Shown: positions 17,098 through 26,862 of the stretch, piece after piece
Layout of the letters: every line of letters begins with the position of its first letter
Position numbering within the stretch: position 1 is the stretch's first letter
Assembly: GCF_022808775.1 (NCBI RefSeq)
Contig: NZ_JAKZLA010000003.1
Coordinates: 434,001 to 498,000 of the forward strand
DNA from: Geothrix terrae
GTDB lineage: Bacteria; Acidobacteriota; Holophagae; Holophagales; Holophagaceae
Direction: 5' to 3'
Length of the DNA stretch: 64,000 nt
Made by a program: the position numbers and the translations under genes
The notes under the pieces: generated by a model
The model's database searches: none
Told to the model about the DNA's origin: nothing
What the model saw: the letters and a program-made list of their open reading frames with translations, nothing else

Positions 17098-18188
17098 GCT
17101 CCGGCGGCCCCTACCTGCAGGCGGAGGCCGAGCGACGCTTCCCGGGCGGGCCCACCATCGAGGCGCGCTTCGAGATCCCCGAGCCTGGCTTCTCCATCAC
17201 CGTGCTCTTCGGGCCGTCAGGATCGGGCAAGACCACCGCCCTGCGTCTCCTCGCGGGGCTGGAACCCGTGGATCGCGGATGCATCCGCGTGGACGGCGAG
17301 ACGTGGTCCGACGCCCGGGCCCGGGTCCACCGCCCACCCCAGGCCCGCCACCTGGGCTTCCTCTCCCAGGCCTACGACCTGTTCCCCCACCTCACGGTGG
17401 CCGCGAACCTCGGCTACGGGCTGACGGCGCCAGAGCGGCCCGCCCGCGTGGCGGAACTCATCCCGCTGCTCGGTCTGGAGGGGCTCGGCGGCCGCCTCCC
17501 CGGGGAGCTCTCCGGAGGCCAGCAGCAGCGCGTGGCCCTGGGCCGGGCCCTGGCCCGGAAGCCCCGCCTGCTGCTGCTGGACGAGCCCCTCTCCGCCCTG
17601 GACCGGCCCTCCCAGCAGCGTCTCCGCAAGGAGCTGCGCGAGCTGCTGCGGACGCTCGACATCCCCACGGTCCTCGTCACCCACGACCGTGCCGAGGCCC
17701 TCCAGCTGGGCGACCGGCTGGTGGTGATGGACCAGGGCCGCGTCTGCCAGAGCGGGGACATCGGCCAGGTCTTCGACCGGCCCACGGACCCCGCCGTGGC
17801 GCGCATCCTGGGCGTCGAGACCGTGGTGCTGGGCCGCATCGAATCCATCGCCGACGGCATGGCCACCATCACCGTGGGCTCGGCGCAGATCCACGCGGCC
17901 GATCCGGGGAGCCTCGGCTGGCAGGTCTTCGTCTGCATCCGCGGAGAGGATGTGGCCGTGGAGCGCGGCTGCGGCCCCGGACCCGGATCCACCGTCCGCA
18001 ACCGCCTGCCCGCCCGCATCACGGCCCTGCAGCCGGAAGGCTCCCTGGTGCGGGTCGCCCTGGATGCGGGCTTCCCGCTGGAGGGCCTCGTCACGCGCCA
18101 GGCCTGCGCGGACCTGCGCCTGGCCGAAGGCGACCAGGTCTGTGCCATCCTCAAGGCCGCGGCCGTGCACCTGATTCCGCACGATTGA
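17082..18188 (+). CDS. modC: Molybdate ABC transporter ATP-binding protein
   Basis: The 368-residue ATPase of the molybdate importer. Walker A is GPSGSGKT (residues 44-51), the Q-loop is LSQAYDLFP, the ABC signature LSGGQQQR lies at about 143-150, and Walker B is LLLLDEP followed by the H-loop THD. A C-terminal TOBE/MOP-like region (about 240-368) may bind oxyanion and regulate transport. The GTG at 17082 overlaps modB by 16 bp; no ATG fits better. The gene ends directly against the convergent S41 protease gene with no spacer. Confidence 0.94.
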   Translation: MDTHLSSGGPYLQAEAERRFPGGPTIEARFEIPEPGFSITVLFGPSGSGKTTALRLLAGLEPVDRGCIRVDGETWSDARARVHRPPQARHLGFLSQAYDLFPHLTVAANLGYGLTAPERPARVAELIPLLGLEGLGGRLPGELSGGQQQRVALGRALARKPRLLLLDEPLSALDRPSQQRLRKELRELLRTLDIPTVLVTHDRAEALQLGDRLVVMDQGRVCQSGDIGQVFDRPTDPAVARILGVETVVLGRIESIADGMATITVGSAQIHAADPGSLGWQVFVCIRGEDVAVERGCGPGPGSTVRNRLPARITALQPEGSLVRVALDAGFPLEGLVTRQACADLRLAEGDQVCAILKAAAVHLIPHD

Positions 18189-19244
18189 TCAAGGCCTGGC
18201 CGCGCCCCGCTCGAGGTCGGCGAGGGCCCGCTCCAGGTCGCGCCGCCCGGCGGGATCCGGCGCCTGGGCCAGCAGCGACCGGAGGATGGCGGTGTGGGCG
18301 GTCCGCAGCGCCTCGGCCGCCGGGACGGCCACGTCCGGCTTCACGCCCACGCGCTCCCAGTTGGTGTTCGTCACGGGGTTGATGGCCCGGCCGGTGGGGA
18401 TGAAGGCGTGGAAGCCGTGGCCCAGGAGCACGGCACCGCCGGGGTTGGCGCCGCCGCCCGTCGTCTCGCCCACCAGCGTGGCCCGCTTCTGGGTCTGGAG
18501 ATCGTAGGCGCACTCCTCGCCGCCGGAGAAGGTCCGCTTCGAGGTGAGGACGTAGACGGGCTTCAGGTAGCGGGGGGAGGCGGTGGCCGTGGTCCAGTAC
18601 TGGCGCGTGGCGTTCCGGGGCCGGTTGTAGATGGAGTTGAGGTGGCGCGCGTCGCCCTCCTCGAAGAAGTGGCTGACTAGGTAGGCCACGCTCTCGGGGT
18701 CGCCCCCCCCGTTCTGGCGCAGGTCGAGGATGAGGGCCTCGGTGCCCGACAGGAGGGAGAGGGCCGCGGAGAACGCCGGGCCCACGAGCTCCGTGAGCCC
18801 GAAGCCCCGGATGTCCAGGTAGCCCACGTTCCCCGGCAGCTGCTCCACCCGGGCGACACCGAACGCGACGCGCTGGGCGAAGCGCTTCATCTCGGCCAGC
18901 TCCTCCCGCGTCGGCGGCTTGTCCTCGTCATCGCTCATGGGCTTGAAGGCCGGGTTGTAGCGCACGCGGAAGTGGCCGTCCTGGCCCAGCTCCCGGAGGT
19001 CCCGGGTGAGCGCCTCGGCGAAGGCCCCGGCCGTGGCCGCGCCGTCATAAGCCCCTCCGGCGGCCCTGGCCTTCAGGGCGGCGCCAACCTTCTCGGCCAC
19101 CTCGGGGAAGACATAGCGGGCCTTCAGCTCCTGGGCGAGGGTCTCCACCACGGCCTTGCGCTGGTCGGGCCGGACGGGGGTAGGTTCCTGGGCGGGGAGG
19201 GCCAGGATCAGGCCGGGCAGCAGGACGGGAAGGAACGGATGCAT
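18189..19244 (-). CDS. S41 family peptidase (IRBP/interphotoreceptor-retinoid-binding-like)
   Basis: A 351-residue secreted S41 protease, different in layout from the CtpA-like protein at 1378. It has a signal peptide (about 1-18), then an N-terminal helical domain (RKAVVETLAQELKARYVFPE) typical of the IRBP-type branch, and no PDZ domain. The S41 core contains ILDLRQNGGGDPESVAYL and SKRTFSGGEECAYDLQ, whose Ser before GGE is the expected nucleophile. GETTGGGANPGG follows. The ATG at 19244 was chosen because the signal peptide begins there; a longer frame lacks one. The substrate is unknown. Confidence 0.9.
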   Translation of the reverse strand: MHPFLPVLLPGLILALPAQEPTPVRPDQRKAVVETLAQELKARYVFPEVAEKVGAALKARAAGGAYDGAATAGAFAEALTRDLRELGQDGHFRVRYNPAFKPMSDDEDKPPTREELAEMKRFAQRVAFGVARVEQLPGNVGYLDIRGFGLTELVGPAFSAALSLLSGTEALILDLRQNGGGDPESVAYLVSHFFEEGDARHLNSIYNRPRNATRQYWTTATASPRYLKPVYVLTSKRTFSGGEECAYDLQTQKRATLVGETTGGGANPGGAVLLGHGFHAFIPTGRAINPVTNTNWERVGVKPDVAVPAAEALRTAHTAILRSLLAQAPDPAGRRDLERALADLERGAARP

Positions 19245-19336
19245 GGGGCCTCCGGAATGACTCAGGTTTCGCGCGGACCGGTGTCCCGGTCTAGCCGGCA
19301 GGATGCCGAAAGACCGGCAGGGTGCCATCATGCGGC

Positions 19337-19777
19337 ATGCCCAAGCCCGACCTGGACGACCTGGACCGCCGCCTCCTCGCGGAACTGGGCGCTGACGCGC
19401 GGCTGACGCAGGTGGCCCTGGCGGCGCGGGTGGGCCTGTCCCGCTCCGCCGTGCAGGAGCGGCTCAAGCGGCTGGAGCGGGACGGCGTCATCCTCGGCTA
19501 TACCCTGCGCCTGGGCCACGACTCCCGGCCCGGCGTCCGGGCCTACCTGCTGGTGCGCGGAAGCGGCCCCAGCCACGAGCGGGCCCTGAAGAGGCTGGAG
19601 GCCTTTCCCGAGGTGCGGGTGGCCGACAGCGTGAGCGGCGACATCGACCTGGTGCTGCAGCTGGAGGCCGAGCGGCTGGAGGACCTCAACCGCATCCGCG
19701 ACGAGGTGGCGAAGCTCCCCGGCATCGCCTCCACCCAGACCCTGCTGGTGATGGCGGCGCGCTTCGACCGGCGCTGA
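19337..19777 (+). CDS. Lrp/AsnC family transcriptional regulator
   Basis: A 146-residue Lrp-type DNA-binding protein. It has an N-terminal winged helix-turn-helix (about residues 8-50, LTQVALAARVGLSRSAVQERLKRLERDGVI) and a C-terminal RAM/AsnC ligand-binding domain (VRAYLLVRG ... VADSVSGDIDLVLQL). These regulators sense amino acids. It converges on gcvPB-gcvPA, so control of glycine cleavage or amino-acid metabolism is possible but unproven. The ATG at 19337 is preferred; a GTG five codons upstream is also in frame. Confidence 0.92.
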   Translation: MPKPDLDDLDRRLLAELGADARLTQVALAARVGLSRSAVQERLKRLERDGVILGYTLRLGHDSRPGVRAYLLVRGSGPSHERALKRLEAFPEVRVADSVSGDIDLVLQLEAERLEDLNRIRDEVAKLPGIASTQTLLVMAARFDRR

Positions 19778-19780
19778 CAC

Positions 19781-19808
19781 AGAACGGGCCCCGATCGGGG
19801 CCCGTTCT
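19781..19808. terminator. Perfect palindrome between convergent lrp-type gene and gcvPB
   Basis: AGAACGGGCCCCGA followed immediately by its exact reverse complement makes a 28-bp perfect palindrome only 3 bp past the regulator stop and 15 bp past the gcvPB stop. It would fold into a very GC-rich hairpin from either strand. There is no T-run, so it may act as a bidirectional terminator or RNA-end stabiliser rather than a classical intrinsic terminator. Confidence 0.7.
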
Positions 19809-19823
19809 CCGTGGACACTCAGG

Positions 19824-21353
19824 TCAGCCCTTGGTCCACCGAAGCACAGGCTTGCGGGCGGCCGTGGTCTCGTCCATCCGGCGCATGGGGGCCAGGGTCG
19901 GCGCCTGGTGCAGGGCCTCGGGATCCGCCTCGACCTCCTTCGCGATGGCGAGGAGGGTGTCGCAGAAGGCGTCCAGCTCGCCCTTGTCCTCGCTCTCCGT
20001 GGGCTCGATCATCAGCGCGCCGGGCACGATGAGGGGGAAGTAGATCGTGGGCGGGTGGTAACCGTGGTCGATGAGGCGCTTGGCGATGTCCAGGGTGTGG
20101 ACATCGTGCTTGGCCTGGAGCGTGTCGCTGAAGACCACCTCGTGCAGGCTGGGCGAGTCGATGTGCAGGGCGTAGGCGCCCTTCAGCCGGGCGCGGATGT
20201 AGTTGGCGTTCACGATGGCCCGCAGCGTGGCCTCCCGCAGCCCGTCGGAGCCGTGGCTCAGGCAGTAGGCGAGCGCCCGCACCAGGATCCCGAAGTTGCC
20301 GAAGAAGGTGTGCACCTTCCCGATGCTCTGGGGCCGGTTCCAGTCCCAGTGGTAGGTGTGCTTCGGCACCTCGCCCTCGCCCACCTTCACCGTGTCGCGC
20401 ACGACGACAGGCACGGGCAGGAAGGGCAGCAGCTTCTCGCCCACGCAAACGGGACCCGCGCCGGGGCCGCCGCCGCCGTGGGGCGTGGAGAAGGTCTTGT
20501 GCAGGTTCAGGTGCATGACGTCCACGCCGAAGTCGCCGGGACGGGCCACACCCACGAGGGCGTTCATGTTGGCGCCGTCCATGTAGACCAGGGCCCCCAC
20601 GCTGTGCAGCAGGTCGCTGATCTCCTTGAAGCGGTGTTCGAAGACGCCCACGGTGTTGGGGTTGGTGATCATGGCACCGGCGATCTCGGCGCCCAGCTCG
20701 TTCACCAGGGTCTTCAGGCCCTTGCGGACCTTGCCGTTCACGGGATCGGTCACATCCTCGAAGCTGATGGTGCCGTCGGGGCGGGAAGGCAGCTCCACCA
20801 CCTCGTAGCCCGCCATGGCGGCGGTGGCGGGGTTGGTGCCGTGGCCGCTGTCGGGGATGAGGATCACGCGGCGCTTGGCGCCGTGAGCCACGTGGTAGGC
20901 CCGGATCAGCATGACGCCCGTGAGCTCGCCGGCGGCGCCGGCGCTGGGCTGGAGGGTGACGCCGGGCAGGCCGGTGATCTCCTTCAGCCACTCCTGCAGG
21001 GTGTAGAGCAGCTCCAGGTTGCCCTGCACGAGGGCGTCCGGCGCCATGGGGTGGCTGTCCGTGAAGCCGGGCAGTCCGGCGACCTTCTCGTTCAGCCGCG
21101 GGTTGTGCTTCATGGTGCAGGAGCCGAGGGGGTAGATGCCGTCGTCCACGCCGTAGTTCCACTTGGAGAGGCGCGTGAAGTGGCGGATGACCTCCACCTC
21201 GCTCAGCTCGGGCAGGGCCTCGAAGCCGCTGCGCTTGAGGTGGGCGGGGCGGGTGTCCTTGGCGGCGGGCACGTCGAGTTTCGGGAGGTCCATGCCCCGC
21301 TTGCCGGGGACGGAGCGTTCGAAGGAGAGGGGTTCGCGCTGACGAAGAAACAT
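19824..21353 (-). CDS. gcvPB: Glycine dehydrogenase (decarboxylating) subunit 2
   Basis: The PLP-binding subunit of the two-part glycine cleavage P-protein, which decarboxylates glycine and passes aminomethyl to the H-protein lipoyl group. At 509 residues it has the conserved YPLGSCTMKHNPR, QPSAGAAGE and DSGHGTNPA segments and the PLP lysine at about Lys286 in HLNLHKTFSTPHGGGGPG. The gene lies 10 bp downstream of gcvPA. gcvH, gcvT and a lipoamide dehydrogenase are not in the window, so the rest of the system must be elsewhere. Confidence 0.96.
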   Translation of the reverse strand: MFLRQREPLSFERSVPGKRGMDLPKLDVPAAKDTRPAHLKRSGFEALPELSEVEVIRHFTRLSKWNYGVDDGIYPLGSCTMKHNPRLNEKVAGLPGFTDSHPMAPDALVQGNLELLYTLQEWLKEITGLPGVTLQPSAGAAGELTGVMLIRAYHVAHGAKRRVILIPDSGHGTNPATAAMAGYEVVELPSRPDGTISFEDVTDPVNGKVRKGLKTLVNELGAEIAGAMITNPNTVGVFEHRFKEISDLLHSVGALVYMDGANMNALVGVARPGDFGVDVMHLNLHKTFSTPHGGGGPGAGPVCVGEKLLPFLPVPVVVRDTVKVGEGEVPKHTYHWDWNRPQSIGKVHTFFGNFGILVRALAYCLSHGSDGLREATLRAIVNANYIRARLKGAYALHIDSPSLHEVVFSDTLQAKHDVHTLDIAKRLIDHGYHPPTIYFPLIVPGALMIEPTESEDKGELDAFCDTLLAIAKEVEADPEALHQAPTLAPMRRMDETTAARKPVLRWTKG

Positions 21354-21363
21354 GGCTCTCTCC

Positions 21364-22716
21364 TTAAACCGTAGCCGGGACGCGGGCCAGGATCTCGACG
21401 AGGCTCTCGATCATCCGGCGGGTATGGAGCTCCGTGGCGCACCAGAGGAGGCAGCCCTGGTACTCGGGGTAGAAGCGGCCCAGGTCCAGGCCCGGCAGCA
21501 GGCTTTCCGCGAAGCAGGCCTCCTGCAGCGCGGCCATGTCGCCCTTGTAGCGCAGCACGAACTCGTTGAAGAAGGGCGCTTCGAAGACCGGCTCCATGTC
21601 AGGCAGATCCAGCAGGCGCTGGCGCAGGTGCTGGGCCTTGGCCACGTTCTGCTCCGCCAGGCCCTTCAGCCCCTCGGGGCCGGCGAGCTGCAGGAAGAGG
21701 TTGGCCCGCAGGGTCACGAGACCCTGGTTCGAGCAGATGTTGCTGGTGGCCTTGTCGCGGCGGATGTGCTGCTCGCGGGCGGTGAGCGTCAGCACGTAGC
21801 CCGTCTTGCCGTCCAGGTCCCTGGTCTGGCCCACCACGCGGCCGGGGATCTCGCGCTTGTGCGCGTCCTTCACCGCCAGGAAGCCCAGGTAGGGCCCGCC
21901 GAAGGTGGGCCGGTTGCCGAAGGACATGGCCTCGCCGCAGGCCATGTCGGCGCCCACCTTGCCAGGCGCCTCCAGCCACCCGAAGGCCAGGGCCTCCTGG
22001 GTGACGCTCACCAGCAGGGCGCCGGCGGCATGGACGGGGCCGGCCAGGGCCGTGAGGTCCTCCACGGCCCCCAGGAAGTTGGGGTAGCCCACCAGCACGG
22101 CGGCCACATCCTCGTTCAGCTTGGCCTGCAGGTCAGCCGCATCCGTCACGCCATCCTTGAGGCCCACTTCGACGAGGTGCAGATCCTGGTGGGGCGCGAA
22201 GGCCGTCTTGAGCACCTCGCGGTAGAGGGGGTGGAGGCCCCGGCTCACCAGCACGGTGTGGCGCTTCTTCTGGACGCGCACGGCCATGAGGGCGGTTTCC
22301 ACGCAGGCGGTGCCGCCGTCGTAGAGGCTGGCGTTGGTCACGTCCAGGCCCGTCAGGTCGCAGATGAGCGTCTGGTACTCGAAGATGTGCTGCAGCGTGC
22401 CCTGGCTGATCTCGGGCTGGTAGGGCGTGTAGGCCGTGAACCACTCCTGGCGGCTCACCATGGCGTCGATGGCCGCGGGCACGAAGTGGTCGTAGGCGCC
22501 GGCCCCCAGGAACTGCGCGCAGAAGCGGCGGTTCTTGTTGGCCAGATCCAGCATCTGCCAGGCCACTTCCTGCTCGGAGCCCTGGGTGGGCAGGTCCAGG
22601 TCCCGGTTCAGGCGCAACCCCTCCGGAATGCCCGAGAGGAGATCCTCGGCGCGGGCGACGCCGATCGTGTCCAGCAGGGCTCGATCTTCGGCAGGAGAAG
22701 AGGGCAGGTAGCGCAT
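21364..22716 (-). CDS. gcvPA: Glycine dehydrogenase (decarboxylating) subunit 1
   Basis: The partner subunit of GcvPB; together they replace the single-chain P-protein. At 450 residues it shows the typical MRYLPSSP start, FTAYTPYQPEISQGTLQ, TNASLYDGGTACVE and the C-terminal FNEFVLRY segment. It forms a tight operon with gcvPB. I looked upstream (22717-22827) for a glycine riboswitch and did not recognise one; the region is short and GC-rich. Confidence 0.96.
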   Translation of the reverse strand: MRYLPSSPAEDRALLDTIGVARAEDLLSGIPEGLRLNRDLDLPTQGSEQEVAWQMLDLANKNRRFCAQFLGAGAYDHFVPAAIDAMVSRQEWFTAYTPYQPEISQGTLQHIFEYQTLICDLTGLDVTNASLYDGGTACVETALMAVRVQKKRHTVLVSRGLHPLYREVLKTAFAPHQDLHLVEVGLKDGVTDAADLQAKLNEDVAAVLVGYPNFLGAVEDLTALAGPVHAAGALLVSVTQEALAFGWLEAPGKVGADMACGEAMSFGNRPTFGGPYLGFLAVKDAHKREIPGRVVGQTRDLDGKTGYVLTLTAREQHIRRDKATSNICSNQGLVTLRANLFLQLAGPEGLKGLAEQNVAKAQHLRQRLLDLPDMEPVFEAPFFNEFVLRYKGDMAALQEACFAESLLPGLDLGRFYPEYQGCLLWCATELHTRRMIESLVEILARVPATV

Positions 22717-22827
22717 GACGGCCTCGGGTGAGAGCGGAGGAAATCCCAGCTCTTCAGGGTATCAGCCCAGGGCCGGAGCCCCATCTGTGCAGGCGATCAC
22801 AGACCACCCCGGCACAGACCACTACCC

Positions 22828-25629
22828 TTACCTTCGCTTCCAGAAGTCGAAGGGCTGGGTCCCGATGACCACGTCGAAGCTGCCCGTGGCCGGGTGGGTT
22901 CCCTGGGGCGTCCTCAGCTTGAGGAACCCATAGGACAGCTCCACATAGAACTTGGACAGCAGGGTGGTGCGCACCAGGAGCCCCTTGCCTTCGGCCCGGT
23001 AGTCGGTGTCCACGTGGAAGAGGGTGTCCGCCTCCCGGGACAGCCAGGCCAGGTCGAAGCGCGGCACCACTTCCAGGGTGAGGCCCAGGCCGCTGTAAAT
23101 GCGGAAGGGCACGCCGAACCTCGCCACCCCGAAGTTGGGCGCCACGAGGCCCGAGGCCCGGGAGCCGAGGACGAAGGAGGGCCCTCCCAGGACCCACCAG
23201 CGGTCCAGGGGCAGCCGGCGGCCCTGGCCCCACTCCAGATCCAGGTCGGCCCCCACGAACTCGGTGAACGCATGCAGGCCCCGGGCCCGGAAGTAGGCCT
23301 GCTGGAAGTCACCGCCGGGGAGGGCGCCGGCCTTCGTCCGGCCCGCGCCGCCCCGGAGCCTCAGGAGCAGCCCCTCCCGGGGCAGGGTGTGCCGGTCGAA
23401 GTTGTCCCATTCCGCGAAGAGGAAGGCCGCGTCCTGGGCCTGGGTCTGGCGTAGCCCCTCCTCCAGGAAGGCCACGTTCCGCCGCTCCAGGTCGAAGCTC
23501 ACCTTCCCCGTCCCCAGGTTGCTGAACCGGAAGTAGGTCCGCAGCACCAGATCCGAGGCGCTGATGCGCCCCTCCACACCGCCGATGGGCAGCTGGGGGA
23601 CGGGCCACAGCGGGGGCACCTCCAGGCGCTGCTGCCAGTAGTTCCCGCTGAGCTCCATCCCAGCTCCCGGCGAGAAGCTGAAGGGGGCCCGCAGGGCGAG
23701 GGTGGCCTGCTGCTGCAGCCGGTTGCGGGCCGCGCTCAGTTCCAGTTCCGAGCCCGTGAAGCCCAGGTTGAGGGCCTGGTAGGTCAGGCCCAGCTGCCCG
23801 CCCAGCGTGCTTTCGTAGCCGAGGGACAGGTCGAGCCGATCCTGCCGCTGGGGCACGGGGATCAGGGTCAGGATGGTTCCCCCCCGGCCGTCGGGGCGGG
23901 TGAGGTAGTGCAGCTCGGCCAGATGGAGTCGATGCTCGGCCAGGGCGATGCGCTGCTGGAGGCTGACCGGCCGGAAGGGCCAGCCCTCCAGGCGGCCCAG
24001 GATCCGCAGCAGGTGGGCCTCGTCCACCGCCGGGCCGGACGCGGGCCACACATTGACCTGGGTGATCAGGGGTTCCCGGAGGACCACGCTGAGGCGGCCG
24101 GACTCGGGGTCGAAGCCGGATCCGCGCGCATCCACGAGGGGGCTGCCGTCCATCAGGAGGCTGTAGACCACCTGGGACACCACGTCCCCGAAGGTCTTGG
24201 GATTGAAGGGGGTACCGACCTTGATCCGGCTGGCCACGGCCCGCTCGACGCGGGGGATCCAGGCCGGCGGCGCGTTCACGGCCAGCTCGGTCACCCGCGG
24301 ATAGGGCCGCAGGTGGACGGTCAGGGTCCGGTCGGGCTCCACCGTGGCCCAGGCCTCCCGCGCGAGCCCGTGGACCAGGACCTGCTGGAGGAGGATCCGC
24401 ACATCCAGCAGGGAGAAACCGCCCGCACCGGGGGCGGCGCCGGGGACGGTTTTCAGGGTCGCGGACAGGATTCCCTCCAGGGTCTCTCCGACCGGAAGGG
24501 GGCTCTCGAAGACCACCCGATCCGCCGGCAGGACCTCCTGCCCCGCAGTCTTCCCGCGCAGGAAGGTCGCGAGTGCCTCCAGGCGGGCATCGAAGGCCTC
24601 GCGGCCCTGGAGCACCAGCTTCGGCGCCAGGCTCCCGTATTCCAGGAAGGGGGCGTCGCGGATGTCGGGCCGGATGAGGAAGTCCGCCGCGGCGCGGCTC
24701 TCCCACTGGCGGCGCTCCACCACCAGGTCCAGGCTGCGGGAGGCCACGGAGAAGATGCTGGTGGCCTGGCGGTGCTCAAGGGGGTTGCTGATGTCCACCG
24801 CGATGACCACGTCGGGATGGAAGGCCTCCTTCGCCGTGGACACGGGCAGGTTCTCCACCAGGGCGCCGTCGACGTACTGCTGCCCTTCGATCATCACGGG
24901 CCGGAAGCCCCCGGGCACCGCCATGGAGGCGCGCACAGCCTCCACCAGGTCCCCGTTGCCGAAGACCCGCCCCTGGCCCGTCTCCAGGTTCGTGGCCAGG
25001 ATCCGGAGGGGCCGCCGGAGCCGGTCGAAGTCCCCTTCAGAGAAGTAGGCGCCCCGGGCCAGCAGGCCCTGGAGGGTGCGCTGCACCTCCACGCCGCTCC
25101 GCAGCCCCTGCGCGAAGGTCGTCTGCTTGTTCTTGCGTTCGATGGACATGAGGGTGGACTCGCGGTCCTCCTGCTCGTCCAGGGTCTCGCCGGGGTTGCG
25201 GAGCAGCGGCTCCAGGAAGGCGCGGGTCAGGTCCAGGCGGCGGAAGAGATCCTCGATCTCGCCGCCCGTGAAGCCGCTGGCGTAGAGGGCCCCCACCAGG
25301 GCCCCGGCGCTGGTGCCCGTGACGCTGTCCAGGGGGAAACCCACCTCCTCGAAGCGCTGCAGCACCCCGATGTGCGCCAGGCCGCGGGCCCCGCCCCCGC
25401 TGAGGGCCAGGGCCACCCGCGGCATGCCGGGGATCTCCACCCGGGGCACGAAGCGGAACACCATGTCCGGCGGCTGGACCTGGACCTCGATGCGACGGGG
25501 AAGGGCGGGCGACTGGGCGGGGGGGACGGCCTGGGCCGCCAGCATGGCCGGCACCGCCAGGGCCACCAGGGCTGGTACGGCCTGGGTCAGCAGGGCCGGC
25601 ACGGCCGGGGCCAGCAGCCCCCGCCTCAT
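22828..25629 (-). CDS. Patatin-like phospholipase with POTRA and Omp85 beta-barrel
   Basis: A 933-residue outer-membrane protein joining a lipase to an Omp85-type barrel. After a hydrophobic signal (about 10-35) comes a patatin domain: SGGGARG oxyanion loop at 77-83, nucleophile Ser107 in GTSAG, and catalytic Asp254 in [15 protein letters not shown]-like region lies at roughly 430-560, and the C-terminal third has alternating strands ending in an aromatic position (PFDFWKRR). This resembles the type Vd/PlpD-FplA architecture but is longer. The ATG overlaps the rph stop (ATGA); the product is presumably inserted by BAM. Confidence 0.92.
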   Translation of the reverse strand: MRRGLLAPAVPALLTQAVPALVALAVPAMLAAQAVPPAQSPALPRRIEVQVQPPDMVFRFVPRVEIPGMPRVALALSGGGARGLAHIGVLQRFEEVGFPLDSVTGTSAGALVGALYASGFTGGEIEDLFRRLDLTRAFLEPLLRNPGETLDEQEDRESTLMSIERKNKQTTFAQGLRSGVEVQRTLQGLLARGAYFSEGDFDRLRRPLRILATNLETGQGRVFGNGDLVEAVRASMAVPGGFRPVMIEGQQYVDGALVENLPVSTAKEAFHPDVVIAVDISNPLEHRQATSIFSVASRSLDLVVERRQWESRAAADFLIRPDIRDAPFLEYGSLAPKLVLQGREAFDARLEALATFLRGKTAGQEVLPADRVVFESPLPVGETLEGILSATLKTVPGAAPGAGGFSLLDVRILLQQVLVHGLAREAWATVEPDRTLTVHLRPYPRVTELAVNAPPAWIPRVERAVASRIKVGTPFNPKTFGDVVSQVVYSLLMDGSPLVDARGSGFDPESGRLSVVLREPLITQVNVWPASGPAVDEAHLLRILGRLEGWPFRPVSLQQRIALAEHRLHLAELHYLTRPDGRGGTILTLIPVPQRQDRLDLSLGYESTLGGQLGLTYQALNLGFTGSELELSAARNRLQQQATLALRAPFSFSPGAGMELSGNYWQQRLEVPPLWPVPQLPIGGVEGRISASDLVLRTYFRFSNLGTGKVSFDLERRNVAFLEEGLRQTQAQDAAFLFAEWDNFDRHTLPREGLLLRLRGGAGRTKAGALPGGDFQQAYFRARGLHAFTEFVGADLDLEWGQGRRLPLDRWWVLGGPSFVLGSRASGLVAPNFGVARFGVPFRIYSGLGLTLEVVPRFDLAWLSREADTLFHVDTDYRAEGKGLLVRTTLLSKFYVELSYGFLKLRTPQGTHPATGSFDVVIGTQPFDFWKRR

Positions 25630-26345
25630 GCGAGCGCCGCCCGCTGTGCCTCCATCAGCGCCGCACATCCCGCAAGGCCCAGGTCCACCAGCCCGTCGGC
25701 CTCGGCGCGGCTGAAGGGGCGGCCTTCGCCCGTGCCCTGGAGCTCCACCAGCATCAGCTCGCCTCCCCCGGTGGCCGCGCGAGCCGCCACCAGGTTGCAG
25801 TCCACCGCGGCCAGATGGTCCTCCTCGTACTCGAGGTCCAGCACCAGGCCCCGGCGTCCGTCGCCCGCTTCCACGATGCCCGCGCTCACCGCAGCCACCT
25901 GGCGGACCAGGGCCGCCTCTAGCCCCCGGGCCCGCAGGGCCAGCGCCGCGGCCACCCAGGCTCCGGTGATCGAGGCGCAGCGGGTGCCTCCGTCGGCATT
26001 CAGCACGTCGCAGTCCACCGTGAGGGTGCGCTCGCCCAGCGCGCCCAGGTCCACCGCCTGGCGGAGGCTGCGGCCGATGAGCCGCTGGATCTCCACCGTG
26101 CGGCCCTGTTGCTTCCCCCGGGCGGCTTCGCGGTCAGACCGCGTGTTCGTGGCCGCGGGCAGCATGCCGTATTCCGCGGTGAGCCAGCCCGTGCCCCGGC
26201 CCTTCATCCAGCCGGGCACCTTCTCCTCCAGGCTGGCGGCGCAGAGCACATGGGTGCGGCCCATCCGGATCAGGCAGGATCCGGCCGCGTGGAGCTGGAC
26301 GCCGGTTTCAAATTCCAGGCTTCGAAGGTCGTCGCCGCGACGCAT
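25626..26345 (-). CDS. rph: Ribonuclease PH
   Basis: RNase PH is a phosphorolytic 3' exoribonuclease that trims tRNA precursors. The 239-residue protein shows [22 protein letters not shown]-like [28 protein letters not shown], the [11 protein letters not shown] phosphate-binding helix and [14 protein letters not shown], which are the family core. The start ATG at 26345 overlaps the rpiB stop by one base (TGATG). The downstream patatin gene overlaps its stop, so rpiB-rph-patatin are translationally linked. Confidence 0.95.
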   Translation of the reverse strand: MRRGDDLRSLEFETGVQLHAAGSCLIRMGRTHVLCAASLEEKVPGWMKGRGTGWLTAEYGMLPAATNTRSDREAARGKQQGRTVEIQRLIGRSLRQAVDLGALGERTLTVDCDVLNADGGTRCASITGAWVAAALALRARGLEAALVRQVAAVSAGIVEAGDGRRGLVLDLEYEEDHLAAVDCNLVAARAATGGGELMLVELQGTGEGRPFSRAEADGLVDLGLAGCAALMEAQRAALA

Positions 26346-26776
26346 CAGCACCCCTTCCACTCGATCTTGTCCACACGCCGCTGGTGGCGCCCGCCTTCAA
26401 AAGGTGTTTCCAGGAACAATTTCAGGTAGTATTCCGCCTTGAGCGGATCCGTCAGCCGCTGGCCGAAAGCGATGGCGTTCGCGTCATTGTGCTGCCGTGC
26501 CAGTGCCGCGTGCTCAGGGGAGGTCACCAGCGCGCAGCGGATGCCGGCATGGCGGTTGGCCGAGATGCTGATGCCGATGCCGGAGCCGCAGACCAGCACC
26601 AGGCGCTCCCATTGATCCATGCCCTGCGCCGCCCGGTGCGCGAAATCCGGGTAGTCCACCGAGACCGTCCCGTCCGTGCCGAAATCCACCACCTCATGTC
26701 CCTGACCCAGGGCCCACGCCTTCAGCCGTTCCTTCAGGTCGAACCCCGCATGATCGCTTGCAAAGCCGAGTCTCAT
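26345..26776 (-). CDS. rpiB: Ribose-5-phosphate isomerase B (RpiB/LacA family)
   Basis: RpiB interconverts ribose 5-phosphate and ribulose 5-phosphate in the pentose phosphate pathway. The 143-residue protein begins [11 protein letters not shown], with Asp8/His9 in the sugar-binding position. It has Cys63 in [14 protein letters not shown] and [13 protein letters not shown] later. The Thr that usually follows the catalytic Cys-Gly is Ser here. I set the start at ATG 26776 because the strand MRLGFASD must be N-terminal; upstream residues in frame are not family-like. Confidence 0.93.
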   Translation of the reverse strand: MRLGFASDHAGFDLKERLKAWALGQGHEVVDFGTDGTVSVDYPDFAHRAAQGMDQWERLVLVCGSGIGISISANRHAGIRCALVTSPEHAALARQHNDANAIAFGQRLTDPLKAEYYLKLFLETPFEGGRHQRRVDKIEWKGC

Positions 26777-26862
26777 CGTCCTGCTCCCTGGGCCGCGCCC
26801 CATAGCCCCAAGCCTACATCGGCCGGCGCGCGCGCCACCCGATATCTAGGGTCCGCCTCTTC

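Noticed and set aside
22717-22827. Glycine riboswitch upstream of gcvPA
   Set aside because: The short region shows none of the paired glycine-aptamer consensus elements.
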